This document shows, one piece after another, positions 1 to 10,010 of a DNA stretch of 64,000 nt; the first letter of the stretch is position 1; each line of letters opens with the position of its first letter. The stretch is from NCBI GenBank assembly GCA_032586195.1, contig JAWHQP010000005.1, positions 1-64,000 of the forward strand, written 5' to 3'. Origin of the DNA: JAWHQP01 sp032586195. Its GTDB lineage: Bacteria; Pseudomonadota; Gammaproteobacteria; Enterobacterales; Pasteurellaceae. The translations under genes and the position numbers were made by a program. The notes under the pieces were generated by a model. That model was not told the origin of the DNA. It did no database searches and was given only the letters and a program-made list of their open reading frames with translations.

Positions 1-1530
1 CCGTATCCAGCAGGAACTGTGGTCGTCATTTTGGGTATAACGGTCCCATAAAAACTGCAGCTTCACCCGGCCAAAATTATCCGTGTATATCTCTTCCTCT
101 TTCGGCCCCGTCACCAACGCTATCTGCGGTCCGTCCACCCGCGGTTTGGTCCGTTGCTCCGCCCGCCAGTTCTGCTGCCGCGGCAAAAATTCAAACCGGC
201 TGACTAACGTCGTCCCTTTCTCCCCAGACTCCTGCTCCACCGCCTGCGGCTGACGTCCTTCCATCTCTAAGCTCACCACCTGCCACGTCGTGTTGAAACG
301 TCCGTTGGGGTGTTGCGATAAAACGAACCGTTTTCCCACTTGAAGCTGACCGCTGTTGCTCTCGCCTTTTCCTAAATGGGCATCCCGTCGTAAACTCTCC
401 AATCGGTAACGTGTATACTGCTGACCTCGGCCGTCTTTAAATCTTCCCGGGTAGTCGTAATGCTCATACCCCGTTCGTTGATTTTCCGCGTCTTTCGCCT
501 GCTCATTATACGTCGCCTGCCAGTCCGGCTTTTTAAAAGTGTAATCCTTTAACACCGTATGCGACGGTCTCACTCTTTCACTGTAACTGAACTTCGTTAT
601 CACCTTTTCCTGCAGCTGCGCCCCTTTATTCGGGTTGTAAGATAACCTGACTCCGTCATTCAATGTCACCGCGTCATCCGTCAACACTAAACGGTGCCGC
701 CCTTCATCCTGTTCAAAATAATAAAATATTCCTTCTTCCGCACATAATCTCTGCAAAAATGCATAGTCCGTCTCTTGATACTGAACGCAAAATTCCCTCA
801 CCGGATGTGGCTGTCTTAGCGTAAAACCGTAATCCGTTACATGATTTTCCGATAATAATACGCTGAGAATTGATTGAATGTCTTTTTGCTGAAAAATTCG
901 TGAATTGTGTCTTAAACTCGCACGCCAAAGGTCCGGTTGAATCGTTAAGCGGTAATAGGTCCGGCGGAAGCCGCTGTCCCCCTGCTCAAACTCCGTCACC
1001 ATGCCCGATATCGTTTGCTGCACCTCCCCATCCTGCCAAATCGATAATACCGCCGCATTGTCCAGCACCGTCATCGCCTCCACCGCCGAATCCGGGCTGC
1101 TCGCCTCTATCTCCAACCGGTATAACTCGTTGTACCCCGCCCGGAAGTTGAAACCGGTAACCGAGAAAACAACCTTTCCGCTCGTTTCTAAAGTAAACTG
1201 TAAACCGCTCGGCGTTCGATTGAAAAGAGCGGTCAGATAATCTAGCGGATTTGTTTCATCTTTCACCTTCGATAAGGATTGACTCTGTGAGGTACCTCCG
1301 CCTGAGATTCGCTGCACCCGATGAATAACGTCATTCATCACACTTGCACCATGCTTGGCCTGTGACACGACGCCTTTAACCGTATTCGCTCGCCCGGCGA
1401 GTTTTTCATTACCCGTCAATTCGGCCGCCGTACCTATACTGTCCGTCAAATCATTGACGCCGGAAAGTGTTTGATACCCATCCGATGGCTTTATAGATGT
1501 TGCTCTGTCCGTTAAAGTTTTCGTCGCCAT
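1..1530 (-). CDS. vgrG: Type VI secretion tip protein VgrG/TssI (C-terminal part outside window)
   Basis: The frame is open from an ATG at 1530 to the window edge (510 codons) and has no stop, so the C-terminus is missing. An AGAGGA Shine-Dalgarno lies just upstream. VgrG trimers form the puncturing spike on the Hcp tube and may carry effector domains at the C-terminus. The gp27-like part runs from about residue 94 (NPLDYLTALF) through DYAFLQRLCAEEGIFYYFEQ. The gp5/OB part follows and reaches the hallmark SCWIR at the edge. Residues 1-93 precede the normal VgrG start and look helical and Ala/Ser/Gly-rich. Base composition is visibly more GC-rich than the other T6SS genes. Last gene of the T6SS run, 126 bp after tssM. 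Any effector domain lies beyond the window. Confidence 0.93.
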   Translation of the reverse strand, partial: MATKTLTDRATSIKPSDGYQTLSGVNDLTDSIGTAAELTGNEKLAGRANTVKGVVSQAKHGASVMNDVIHRVQRISGGGTSQSQSLSKVKDETNPLDYLTALFNRTPSGLQFTLETSGKVVFSVTGFNFRAGYNELYRLEIEASSPDSAVEAMTVLDNAAVLSIWQDGEVQQTISGMVTEFEQGDSGFRRTYYRLTIQPDLWRASLRHNSRIFQQKDIQSILSVLLSENHVTDYGFTLRQPHPVREFCVQYQETDYAFLQRLCAEEGIFYYFEQDEGRHRLVLTDDAVTLNDGVRLSYNPNKGAQLQEKVITKFSYSERVRPSHTVLKDYTFKKPDWQATYNEQAKDAENQRTGYEHYDYPGRFKDGRGQQYTRYRLESLRRDAHLGKGESNSGQLQVGKRFVLSQHPNGRFNTTWQVVSLEMEGRQPQAVEQESGEKGTTLVSRFEFLPRQQNWRAEQRTKPRVDGPQIALVTGPKEEEIYTDNFGRVKLQFLWDRYTQNDDHSSCWIR

Positions 1531-1656
1531 GTTTTAATCCTCTGATATTAAAAAAATATATTAGAATCTTTATAAACAGATAGAAACCTGTTGACTAATT
1601 TGATAAATATGGCTGAGTGACGTATTCTGGCTCAGCCAAATTCTACTTGTACCAAG

Positions 1657-4600
1657 TTAATATAATGTATCCGGCAAATTGAATTTGCTAAACATCTGCG
1701 GTGAAAATGGATTATCTGACGCATCAACATAAACACGATACGTTGCATAACCACCGTCTACATCATAGCGGATATCAAATGAACCTTCTTGTTCTCTGAT
1801 AATCTTACCGGATCTGAAGAGTTTTATCTGTGCCCATGGTCCCCGATAAGAAATACTGCGCGGCGAAATATTCACTTGATTCGGAACAAGTGTTAATTTG
1901 CTTTCCACCGCAATATTCATTGAATTCGGCCATACAACATTAACACGTCGTTTATTACCATGTGAAAAATCGATAAGTTGTCCATCAAGATTCAACACGC
2001 TACGTCTTTTATTCGCAGATAAACTTAATGGTTCAACAATATATTGAGCGCCTAACCCGTTTTCTCCACTAAAGAACGTATCTCTGATCTTTTGCGCTAT
2101 ATCCAATTGTTCCAACACGTTTGCCCGGATTAGTGTTCCTTCTTCATCAGCATCATTAAATTGATTTTCAATGAAGGCACTGAGATATTTCGTATAGAAA
2201 CTATCCAAGGTTCCACCCGGTGCAAAAAAGCGATCAAATTCACTGATAGCCACTTCCTGTGTCGCATTAGGATTGAACGGATAACGATCGGCAATATTAT
2301 TTTTATACGGTTTGATTACTTTCTCATTCCATTCCACTTCCAGTGCTAAGATTGCGGTTTTTAATACAACTTTCCATGCATTATCTGCAATCTGTTGTGT
2401 CCAGCGACTCAACGGCTGCGGTAATGTTTGGGCGGTTTGCTGTAACTCCAGAATCGGATCGGTAGATTGCTGTTCAATACGTAATTGCACTGCTTTCAAT
2501 GCGGCTTTACCTCTATCCGGTGCATTCTGAATTGCCAGTAAATAACGGTGTAAACCGGATAATTGCGGATAAATACTTTGCAGCATATTATCCCGACTAC
2601 CTTCTTCCTGTGCAATAATAGATTTTTCATTTAAAAAGTTACGTGAAATTTCATTCTTTAGCTGATATTCGGCGGATGATAATGCCGTATCGAGGTCCTT
2701 ACCTTCCAGACCTTTTGGTACGGATGGAGAATCTGTGTTTGCCACTACGGTTCCAATAGTTCTACGTATGGTCTGAGCACTTCCCGTTACTTTTTCAATC
2801 GCGCCAATCGCTTCGGAAATATCATCAAAATGCTTAATTTCCAGATTATCAATGGCATCATTCCAAGTAGAAATATAATCATTAACATATTGTTCGGTAA
2901 TTTTGGCACTGATATTTTTACGATCTGCTTCGCTGTATTCAACGTCTTTAGTTAAATTAAGTACCCAACTGTCAATGGCGGTTAAATCAACCAGCCGAGA
3001 ATCACGTTTAAGAAAATAATTAACCAATCCTTCTGTAGTGAAGAAACGCGGTACATACACTAAGTTTTCTTCTTCCGGTTTAAACAATGGGTCAAACCCA
3101 CTACCGATTTCCTCTCTTAAATTCAAATCCTTAGGGAAAACCTTTTTAGCACTGTTTTTTAAAATCTGGTAAACACGATCATATAATGACAGATTGCTTA
3201 ACTCTTTCTGTGCATCTTTGATTGAAAGGTCGAAAGGTTCAAAAGCTTTAATTAGTTCTTCATCACCGTGAACCCGTCTATCATGCCAATCCGTATATTT
3301 TAAAGCATAATCTAAATGAGAAAGTAAATTTGCCTGCAACTGGTTTTGACCTCTGAATGCATCACTCCAATACTTCTGCATATAATCTTCAACAACTTGA
3401 TCGACGCGACCGGTTTTATCATCAAGCATGCGCATAACACGAAGCGTTTCTAATTTTTCATCGCTATTCGGTAGTGACGTATCTAATTTACGTTGTAATC
3501 CGGTCATAATAGCCGGCAGATAACGTAATTGCAGCAGTCGTAAATAAGCAGACTGTGCATAGGGCCCCATACGATGACCTTGGTATAATCCCATATCTGT
3601 CAAGATATTGCCGGAATCAGGATCTCCACCGTAAGCCGAGGCGGCATCTCTCATCGGATTGAGTAGCGGTAATTGTTTATTGCCGTAATAATCAACGCCT
3701 TCCGGTAACGGAATATCTTTAAAATGTTTAACCTGTTCTAAGATAGCCTCACCGGCAGCATAATTTTTATTATAGTAATGCTGCCAACCAAACAATAAGG
3801 AAATCGCAACAATACCGCCAGCTACTGAGAAAGCTTTTAATCTGTTCTGATAAGCTAGATTCCACACAGAACTTTCCTGTGCTAAATTAGGGTAGGCAAA
3901 TAAGGTATTTTCAAACAATTTTGTACAGAAATATGTTTGTGACGATTTTACCGACCAAGTAGGATAAGTCTGGTTACCCAAATGATATTGTTCCGAAGCC
4001 GTCTGAACAAATAAATCATCAATCTTTCCGTTTTGTAAAGCGGAAGTAAAATATACCCCTTTGACGAAAATATCCGACTTAGTACCTGCATTCAGTAAAT
4101 CAGCCAAAAACGTTAACACAATTTCGTATGCGCCGCTGATTTGTCTGATAAAGCTGAAAATTTGACTGCGTTGTTCCGATAATACGTCATTGACCATCAT
4201 ATCCGGCATTGCAATATTCATCCGTTGAGTCCATGAATCCCAGAATGCGTTAAATTCTTGCTCCCAATTTTGCCCTTTAGCGGAAAAAGTCACGCCTAAC
4301 ACACTTTCCATTTGTTCTTTAGTCAATTTACGATACATTGCCTGAAAACCGTATAAACGATCCATTTTTGTTAAAATAACATAAATCGGTAATGCCGCCC
4401 CGGCGATAGCCGATACATCCTGCAGGCGTTGCTGTAAAACAGACAAATAAGTATTTCTTCCTTCTTTATCAAGAGTGAGTAGTTGGTATATATCCACACA
4501 AAGGATCACCCCGTTAAACGGTTGACGCTCGCGTTGCTCTACTACCCAGTCTAAAAGATTCTTCCAAAGTTTAGCATATAAACGAGGTTTACCCTCAATT

Positions 4601-5184
4601 TCAATATGCTGAGAAACCAAATTACTATTCGGCATAAGCATAACAGCATTTTTAGTATTAAAAATTGAGAACTCTACATTATCGGCAGATATATCTTCAT
4701 CATCACTTCTATACAATTCAACAAAACCACCGTTTTCCTTCAGAAGAGAAGATTTTCCACTTCCCTCAGTACCTAGTAAAAGATACCAAGGCAATGCATA
4801 TTGATATTTTGTCTTAGGTAAACCCAAATAACGTTGAAATTTCAAAATCCAGTGATCTAAATAACGGCGTTGAACATCGATATTTTCTTTAATCGGACTA
4901 TTAAAATTCTTTTTATCTTCTTGCTGACGTTTTTCCAGTTGTTTTAATCGTTGATTAATCTTCCAAGTTACCCAAGAAATCCCTACAATAATCAATATTG
5001 CCGTAAACAACCAACGACTGGTTGCCGTAGCCAAAGGTCTGTAACCGTTAATGGTGTAAGTTTCACCTTGCCACCATACCCAAACCATTACGGCAATCCA
5101 AAATACAATCATTAAAATAGGACCGGATAATTTTAATCTTGTCAGTAATGGTCTAAATGTGTGAAAAAATGATGGTAATCTCAT
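1657..5184 (-). CDS. tssM: T6SS inner-membrane protein TssM (IcmF/VasK)
   Basis: 1175 residues, a normal length for TssM. TssM, TssL and TssJ form the trans-envelope complex that docks the baseplate. Two membrane segments lie near the N-terminus (about residues 18-40 and 55-75). A cytoplasmic NTPase-like domain follows with Walker A GTEGSGKSS at about 138-146. A third membrane segment (AGGIVAISLLFGW) lies near 450, followed by the long periplasmic region with the IcmF-related and C-terminal beta domains. The Walker A looks intact, so ATP binding is plausible. It starts 22 bp after tssA stops and is probably co-transcribed with it. Equivalent to VasK in the V. cholerae cluster. Confidence 0.95.
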   Translation of the reverse strand: MRLPSFFHTFRPLLTRLKLSGPILMIVFWIAVMVWVWWQGETYTINGYRPLATATSRWLFTAILIIVGISWVTWKINQRLKQLEKRQQEDKKNFNSPIKENIDVQRRYLDHWILKFQRYLGLPKTKYQYALPWYLLLGTEGSGKSSLLKENGGFVELYRSDDEDISADNVEFSIFNTKNAVMLMPNSNLVSQHIEIEGKPRLYAKLWKNLLDWVVEQRERQPFNGVILCVDIYQLLTLDKEGRNTYLSVLQQRLQDVSAIAGAALPIYVILTKMDRLYGFQAMYRKLTKEQMESVLGVTFSAKGQNWEQEFNAFWDSWTQRMNIAMPDMMVNDVLSEQRSQIFSFIRQISGAYEIVLTFLADLLNAGTKSDIFVKGVYFTSALQNGKIDDLFVQTASEQYHLGNQTYPTWSVKSSQTYFCTKLFENTLFAYPNLAQESSVWNLAYQNRLKAFSVAGGIVAISLLFGWQHYYNKNYAAGEAILEQVKHFKDIPLPEGVDYYGNKQLPLLNPMRDAASAYGGDPDSGNILTDMGLYQGHRMGPYAQSAYLRLLQLRYLPAIMTGLQRKLDTSLPNSDEKLETLRVMRMLDDKTGRVDQVVEDYMQKYWSDAFRGQNQLQANLLSHLDYALKYTDWHDRRVHGDEELIKAFEPFDLSIKDAQKELSNLSLYDRVYQILKNSAKKVFPKDLNLREEIGSGFDPLFKPEEENLVYVPRFFTTEGLVNYFLKRDSRLVDLTAIDSWVLNLTKDVEYSEADRKNISAKITEQYVNDYISTWNDAIDNLEIKHFDDISEAIGAIEKVTGSAQTIRRTIGTVVANTDSPSVPKGLEGKDLDTALSSAEYQLKNEISRNFLNEKSIIAQEEGSRDNMLQSIYPQLSGLHRYLLAIQNAPDRGKAALKAVQLRIEQQSTDPILELQQTAQTLPQPLSRWTQQIADNAWKVVLKTAILALEVEWNEKVIKPYKNNIADRYPFNPNATQEVAISEFDRFFAPGGTLDSFYTKYLSAFIENQFNDADEEGTLIRANVLEQLDIAQKIRDTFFSGENGLGAQYIVEPLSLSANKRRSVLNLDGQLIDFSHGNKRRVNVVWPNSMNIAVESKLTLVPNQVNISPRSISYRGPWAQIKLFRSGKIIREQEGSFDIRYDVDGGYATYRVYVDASDNPFSPQMFSKFNLPDTLY

Positions 5185-5205
5185 TATTAAAACCTTCTAT
5201 ATTTT

Positions 5206-6591
5206 TTAATTTCGTCCTTGTTCTTTCGTCAATAAGGAGAATAAGGACGGTTCCCAATCTTTGACTAAAACAACTTCCAATGAAGCTTGTAACGTTGCAT
5301 AATACTGCTTCGCTAAACTATGCAGTCCGCATTTGTTCAATAAATTAATACTTTGTAATTGCGCATATACTTTTTCTCGCATATCCGAATATGTCTGTTC
5401 ATTAATTAGTTTTAGAGTTTCTTCCAATCCTCTTTCTTCATAGTAAGTTTCTATACTCCCGTTAATATCATTAACATTGTTATGTAATATATTATCCGTA
5501 GTGTTAGTCTGAGAAAGCCATTGGTAACAAGTTTCAGGCAAAAAAGGCGTATTATCGCTAAAAGTTAGCTTTCTCAATATAGGTAACTTATCAAGAAAAT
5601 TATTAAGACTCTCTTTAATAGCTACAGCGACTTTCATATATCCTAATCTATTTGCTATTTCAGCCGATAACTGATGCCCTTCAAACCAAAATGGAGCTAA
5701 CGTTAAACTATATTCAACCTCTTGCCATAAATTAATATCCGCATTTTCTAATGCTGCTTTATATTCTGCGACACGATCTGCCGAGATAGCTGCTAATTGG
5801 GTTTTATTATTTTCAGCCGGCGGAGCCGAAGTAATATTATGCCAAATAGCGTACCGTCTCAATTGATAACCTACCGATTCCGCAGCATCTTTATTAACTA
5901 AATACTCGGCTACTTTTAATAAAGTATTACGCCAAGCTTTATCATTACTTTGATCAATTTCAATAGGCTCAATTACTATTGTTTGGCTTATCGGAATATT
6001 TGAAGCAACAACGTCATTTGCAACCGGGGAAACAGATTTTCCCACTATTATTTCTGCCTCTTCAGCAATCGGTGCATCAATAAACGTGTAGCGAGTTGAT
6101 AATAATTCAATTTCGTCCAATAATGTCGGCTCTGTCCAACACTGTTTGAGCCGTTCTAATTGAACTCTCGCCTCGTCCTTTTCTAAACGTGAAGCTGATC
6201 GATTAAAGTTGGTTGCCATATTTTCAAAACGTTTTAAAATTTGCTGTCCTAAACGTATTTTCTTTACACCTTTCGGTGGAGCGTCGGTCCAGCAAGTTTC
6301 CACATAATCAGCAAATAATGCTAATCCCAACAATAACTCTGCGGCCTTACCCGAGTGCTGAAGCGTTCTCAGAAAATGAGCCATTATCCGGACATCTTTA
6401 CTTTTTGTCGATAATAGCGTTAACGCCTTTTGTTGCACTTGAGGAATATTTAAAGACTCGTGTTCAAGAGAGCCTAATTTAACCATTTCTCCGTCAAGTT
6501 CAATCCAAACAGGATCTTCATCAATATCGGCTTCATTTTTAACTGGTGTTAAAATTGCTATACGCCAAGGATTATCAGTTAATAATTCCAT
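5206..6591 (-). CDS. tssA: T6SS protein TssA (VasJ type, ImpA N-terminal domain)
   Basis: 461 residues beginning MELLTDNPWRIAIL, with the ImpA-like N-terminal domain over roughly residues 10-160 (the conserved DPVWIELDGEMVKLGSLEH region). TssA proteins organise baseplate and sheath assembly or cap the distal end of the sheath, depending on class. Length and position between vasI and tssM match VasJ of V. cholerae. No membrane segment is evident, so it is probably cytoplasmic. It starts 3 bp after the vasI stop codon, which suggests translational coupling. Which TssA class it belongs to (capping or baseplate) cannot be told by eye from the C-terminal half. Confidence 0.88.
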   Translation of the reverse strand: MELLTDNPWRIAILTPVKNEADIDEDPVWIELDGEMVKLGSLEHESLNIPQVQQKALTLLSTKSKDVRIMAHFLRTLQHSGKAAELLLGLALFADYVETCWTDAPPKGVKKIRLGQQILKRFENMATNFNRSASRLEKDEARVQLERLKQCWTEPTLLDEIELLSTRYTFIDAPIAEEAEIIVGKSVSPVANDVVASNIPISQTIVIEPIEIDQSNDKAWRNTLLKVAEYLVNKDAAESVGYQLRRYAIWHNITSAPPAENNKTQLAAISADRVAEYKAALENADINLWQEVEYSLTLAPFWFEGHQLSAEIANRLGYMKVAVAIKESLNNFLDKLPILRKLTFSDNTPFLPETCYQWLSQTNTTDNILHNNVNDINGSIETYYEERGLEETLKLINEQTYSDMREKVYAQLQSINLLNKCGLHSLAKQYYATLQASLEVVLVKDWEPSLFSLLTKEQGRN

Positions 6592-6594
6592 ATG

Positions 6595-7280
6595 TTACCA
6601 ATGACATGCTGTTCTAAGTGGTTTAATTTCTTGCTCTAAATTATTAATATTAAACGTTAACCCATCAATTACCGAAATATTTGATTTTATTTTCAAAGTA
6701 GTTGACTTGAATAAACGTTGTATTTCACTAATACCTTCTAATCCCCGACTGGCTTCTAACAAAAAACCATTTTCACGAAAAAACCAGCGTGTTTCAAAGG
6801 CAGTTTTATCCGTTATCACTTTCAAATAGGTATCACGTTTATCTGCGGGATTCTGCAGTGCTATCTGTAAACGCGTAATATTATCAATACAACTAAACAT
6901 CAAAACCGGTCGTGGGGTTTTATAGCCCAAGGCGGGCGTAGTAATAATAATTATAGGATTATTTCCGTTCGTATTGTTCGATTTTGTCAATAAAGAAACA
7001 GAATTATTCTTTCTTGTGTTTTCTTGATTAATTGCTCTATTCCAAGCCATACCACCTGTTACTTTGTTTTCTTCGGTTGTCAGCTTACTTCCCCACACAT
7101 TATCATAGCAATCCAGGCGTTCCAATGAAGATTTCTCTTCTCTGCATTGTTCCATTTTTTTAATATTTCCTCTGTAGAAGAACTATTAGCTGATAAATCA
7201 AAGGGGAACAAAGCTAAACTTCCTCCTAACAAAAAACAAACTAAATTTCTACTTATTGTGAAAACTGAGTTAGATCGCAT
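6595..7280 (-). CDS. vasI: T6SS-associated periplasmic protein VasI (TagO-like), interrupted by a -1 frameshift
   Basis: Two overlapping frames make one protein. Frame 1 (7280-7080) starts ATG and encodes a signal peptide (LVCFLLGGSLALFPFDLSA) and then STEEILKK. Frame 2 (reading from about 7161 to 6595) continues MEQCREEKSSLERLDCYDNV, the conserved VasI start with its Cys pair, and runs to the C-terminus including PRPVLMFSCIDN. The frames join by a -1 shift in a run of seven A (7155-7161). VasI family proteins accompany V. cholerae-type T6SS clusters; their role is not well defined. The start overlaps the end of clpV by 28 bp. It is either programmed slippage, a phase-variable or inactivated gene, or a sequencing error. 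Confidence 0.8.
7155..7161 (-). other. Candidate -1 slippery heptamer in vasI
   Basis: On the minus strand the zero frame reads TTA AAA AAA TGG, so the heptamer A_AAA_AAA is in exact phase for tandem tRNA-Lys slippage. A one-base backward slip gives AAA AAA ATG GAA CAA TGC, which joins the signal-peptide frame to the VasI domain frame without loss. A loss of one A from an original run of eight would look the same. I did not find an obvious stimulatory stem-loop just downstream. Confidence 0.5.
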
Positions 7281-9997
7281 TCACTATCTCCAATTTTAGC
7301 AAAAAAATGATTATCTTTAATACCAAAATAAATATCTTTAATTTCTTTATTAGCAGCTATTTGTTGTAATAACAACAAAGAAACTGGTGGCAACATTTGT
7401 CCGTCGATTACTGATTCTAAAATTCGTGCACCGTTTTCTGCTCGACTGGCACGCCGAAGAATTTCTTCTCTCACGTTACCTTCTATGATAACTCGAGTAT
7501 TAAATCTCTGTTCTAATAATGTTGTTAATTTCTGAAGTTTTCTATTAATAATAGTCATCAATACTTCTTTTGACAGCGGTAAGTAAGGAATAACTTCCAT
7601 CCGAGCAAGTAATGCCGGTTTGAAAAACTCGGCTAATTCAGGATATAACGCATCAATAATTTTTTCTGGAGTCTCAGTGTTATTAACTATGGTTTGATAT
7701 CCTAAATTAGAAGTTAAGAAAAAGACGATATTTTTACAATCAATAATCCGTCCTTCACCATCAGCTAATTCTCCTTTATCAAAAGCCTGATAGAATAAAT
7801 TTAATACGTCAGGATGAGCTTTCTCTACTTCATCCAATAACACTACAGAATAAGGTTTTCGGCGAATTGCTTCGGTTAATACTCCTCCTTCACCAAATCC
7901 GACATAACCCGGTGGTGAGCCAATCAAGCGGGAAATAGTATGTTTTTCTTGGAATTCAGACATATTAATCGTGGTTAAATACTGTTTTCCACCAAATAAT
8001 AAATTCGCAATTTGCAAAACGGTTTCGGTTTTACCTACACCGCTAGGCCCGACAAATAGAAATGCTCCTAATGGTCGCCCTGTTCTACGTAAATCAGCAC
8101 GCGCCGTTAATAAATGACGATGTAAATGATTGATCGCGAGATCTTGCCCTTTAATTTCCTTTGACAAATATACCGGTAATTCCGTAATAACATTTAATTC
8201 ATTCTGTGATAAACGATCAATCGGGACACCTGTCCATTCTGCAATTACTGCGGCAATTTGTTTTTGAGTAACATGCGGTGATACTAACATTTCCGTTTGC
8301 TGCAATGCGTCCAATTCCAAAGTTAATGCCTTTAATCTCTGCAATGTTTCATCTTGGGTTATTGAATCAGCGGTACCATCTTTCGTTTCCCAATTCCCAT
8401 TATTAGTGTTATTATGAAAATCCTTGCTAGAATTTCCTGCAGCTTCAATAATTTTATCATTTTCACTATTAAGAATGCGTTCTTCTTCCAGCAAACTTGC
8501 TCGTAGAGTAATAATCTCTTTAACAATAGACTGTTGTTTTTGCCAATTTTTATGAATATTTTTCGATCTGATATTATTTTCTTTAAATTTGTTTTTTAAT
8601 TTATCTAAACGTTTTTCATCAGAACTTAACCCTAATTTAAGTTCTCGTTGTAACAAGTCAATTTCCATTTTTAGTTGATGCTGCTCATTTTCTAGTTCGG
8701 CAACTAATTTTGGTGGGGATGTTAAGTTAATTGCCGCACGTGCACAAGCTGTATCCAATACATCAATAGCCTTATCCGGTAATTGTCTTCCACTTAAATA
8801 ACGTTCACTCAATTCAGCAACAGAGATTAATGCATCTTCTTCAATTAAAATTTGATGCGATTGTTCATAAACCGTACGTAATCCACGCATAATTATGATA
8901 GCTTCATTGACGGTCGGTTCTTCCAACTTAACTAATTGAAAACGTCGAGATAATGCAGCATCTTTTTCAAAATATTTTTTATACTCACTCCAGGTTGTTG
9001 CCGCTATAGTTCTCAGCTCTCCTCGCGCAAGAGCCGGCTTTAATAAGTTAGAAATATCTAATCCTCCTTGTTGATTACCGGCACCGATTAAGGTATGCGC
9101 TTCATCAATAAACAAAATTATCGGTTTCACCGATGAAAATACTTCACCCATGATTCCTTTAAAACGTTTTTCAAATTCACCTTTTACTGCAGCCCCAGCC
9201 TGTAATGCCCCTAAATCCAGCGTCATAATGTCGGTATCTAATAATTTTTCAGGCACATTACCCGCAACAATACGCAATGCCAGTCCTTCAATTAATGCAC
9301 TTTTACCAACCCCTGCCTCTCCGACCACAATAGGATTATTTTTTCGACGACGACAGAGGATATCAATCATTAGATTAATTTCTTTATCACGACACAGGAC
9401 GGGATCTAATTTATTTTCACGTGCAAGTGCGGTCATATTTTGCGCATATTTATCTAATAAGCTGTTTTGTCCACTTGATAATTGTTTGGAATCACTATCT
9501 GATTTATTTATTTCAGTTTCAGCTGAATTGAGAGTAATCTGGTGAAAATCCCGTTTTAATACGTCTCGATTAATTATCATTAATATTTTTGCAGCTTGGT
9601 GCGGAACATAACGATGCAATGAGGTTAACAATGTGTATAAAATAGTACCACTTCGTAAATTCGTATGTCCAAATTCTGTGGATGCTACAAGCCAACTATC
9701 TTGTAATAATTCAATCAACAACGGTGAAAAACTAGGATAACTTTGCTGTGTTTGTAGTTGATTATCTCTACTGATGGTTTCTTGTAGATACTTTTTTAAT
9801 TCTTCAATATCAATATTTGATTGAGTGAGAATAACCAGAATATCACATAAAGGAGTTTCCAAAAAACTAAATAAAAACTGAGGCACGGTGATTTCTGCAT
9901 ACTGTTCAGTCATGCAATGAGCAGCACATATCTCTAAAGTATGTTTTGCAACCGAATTTAATTTTCCAACTAAAACAGGCAAATCGACTCGAATCAT
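7253..9997 (-). CDS. clpV: T6SS sheath-recycling AAA+ ATPase ClpV (TssH)
   Basis: 914 residues. Clp N-terminal repeats lie over about 1-150, the first AAA+ module has Walker A GEAGVGKS at about 224-231 and Walker B ILFIDEAH, a charged coiled-coil middle domain follows at roughly 400-560, and the second AAA+ module has GPSGVGKTE at about 649-657 with VVLLDEVEKAHPD. ClpV disassembles contracted TssB/TssC sheaths in the cytoplasm. The Clp N domain with T6SS neighbours separates it from ClpB. It lies 13 bp downstream of tssL. In V. cholerae the sigma-54 activator VasH is encoded immediately after clpV; here that gene is absent and vasI overlaps instead. Confidence 0.96.
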   Translation of the reverse strand: MIRVDLPVLVGKLNSVAKHTLEICAAHCMTEQYAEITVPQFLFSFLETPLCDILVILTQSNIDIEELKKYLQETISRDNQLQTQQSYPSFSPLLIELLQDSWLVASTEFGHTNLRSGTILYTLLTSLHRYVPHQAAKILMIINRDVLKRDFHQITLNSAETEINKSDSDSKQLSSGQNSLLDKYAQNMTALARENKLDPVLCRDKEINLMIDILCRRRKNNPIVVGEAGVGKSALIEGLALRIVAGNVPEKLLDTDIMTLDLGALQAGAAVKGEFEKRFKGIMGEVFSSVKPIILFIDEAHTLIGAGNQQGGLDISNLLKPALARGELRTIAATTWSEYKKYFEKDAALSRRFQLVKLEEPTVNEAIIIMRGLRTVYEQSHQILIEEDALISVAELSERYLSGRQLPDKAIDVLDTACARAAINLTSPPKLVAELENEQHQLKMEIDLLQRELKLGLSSDEKRLDKLKNKFKENNIRSKNIHKNWQKQQSIVKEIITLRASLLEEERILNSENDKIIEAAGNSSKDFHNNTNNGNWETKDGTADSITQDETLQRLKALTLELDALQQTEMLVSPHVTQKQIAAVIAEWTGVPIDRLSQNELNVITELPVYLSKEIKGQDLAINHLHRHLLTARADLRRTGRPLGAFLFVGPSGVGKTETVLQIANLLFGGKQYLTTINMSEFQEKHTISRLIGSPPGYVGFGEGGVLTEAIRRKPYSVVLLDEVEKAHPDVLNLFYQAFDKGELADGEGRIIDCKNIVFFLTSNLGYQTIVNNTETPEKIIDALYPELAEFFKPALLARMEVIPYLPLSKEVLMTIINRKLQKLTTLLEQRFNTRVIIEGNVREEILRRASRAENGARILESVIDGQMLPPVSLLLLQQIAANKEIKDIYFGIKDNHFFAKIGDSECDLTQFSQ

Positions 9998-10010
9998 AAT
10001 ATTTTCTTCT

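Noticed and set aside
1612..1637. Hairpin GGCTGAG/CTCAGCC between tssM and vgrG as a terminator
   Set aside because: The 7-bp stem has a 12-base loop and no T run on either strand, so intrinsic termination is not supported.
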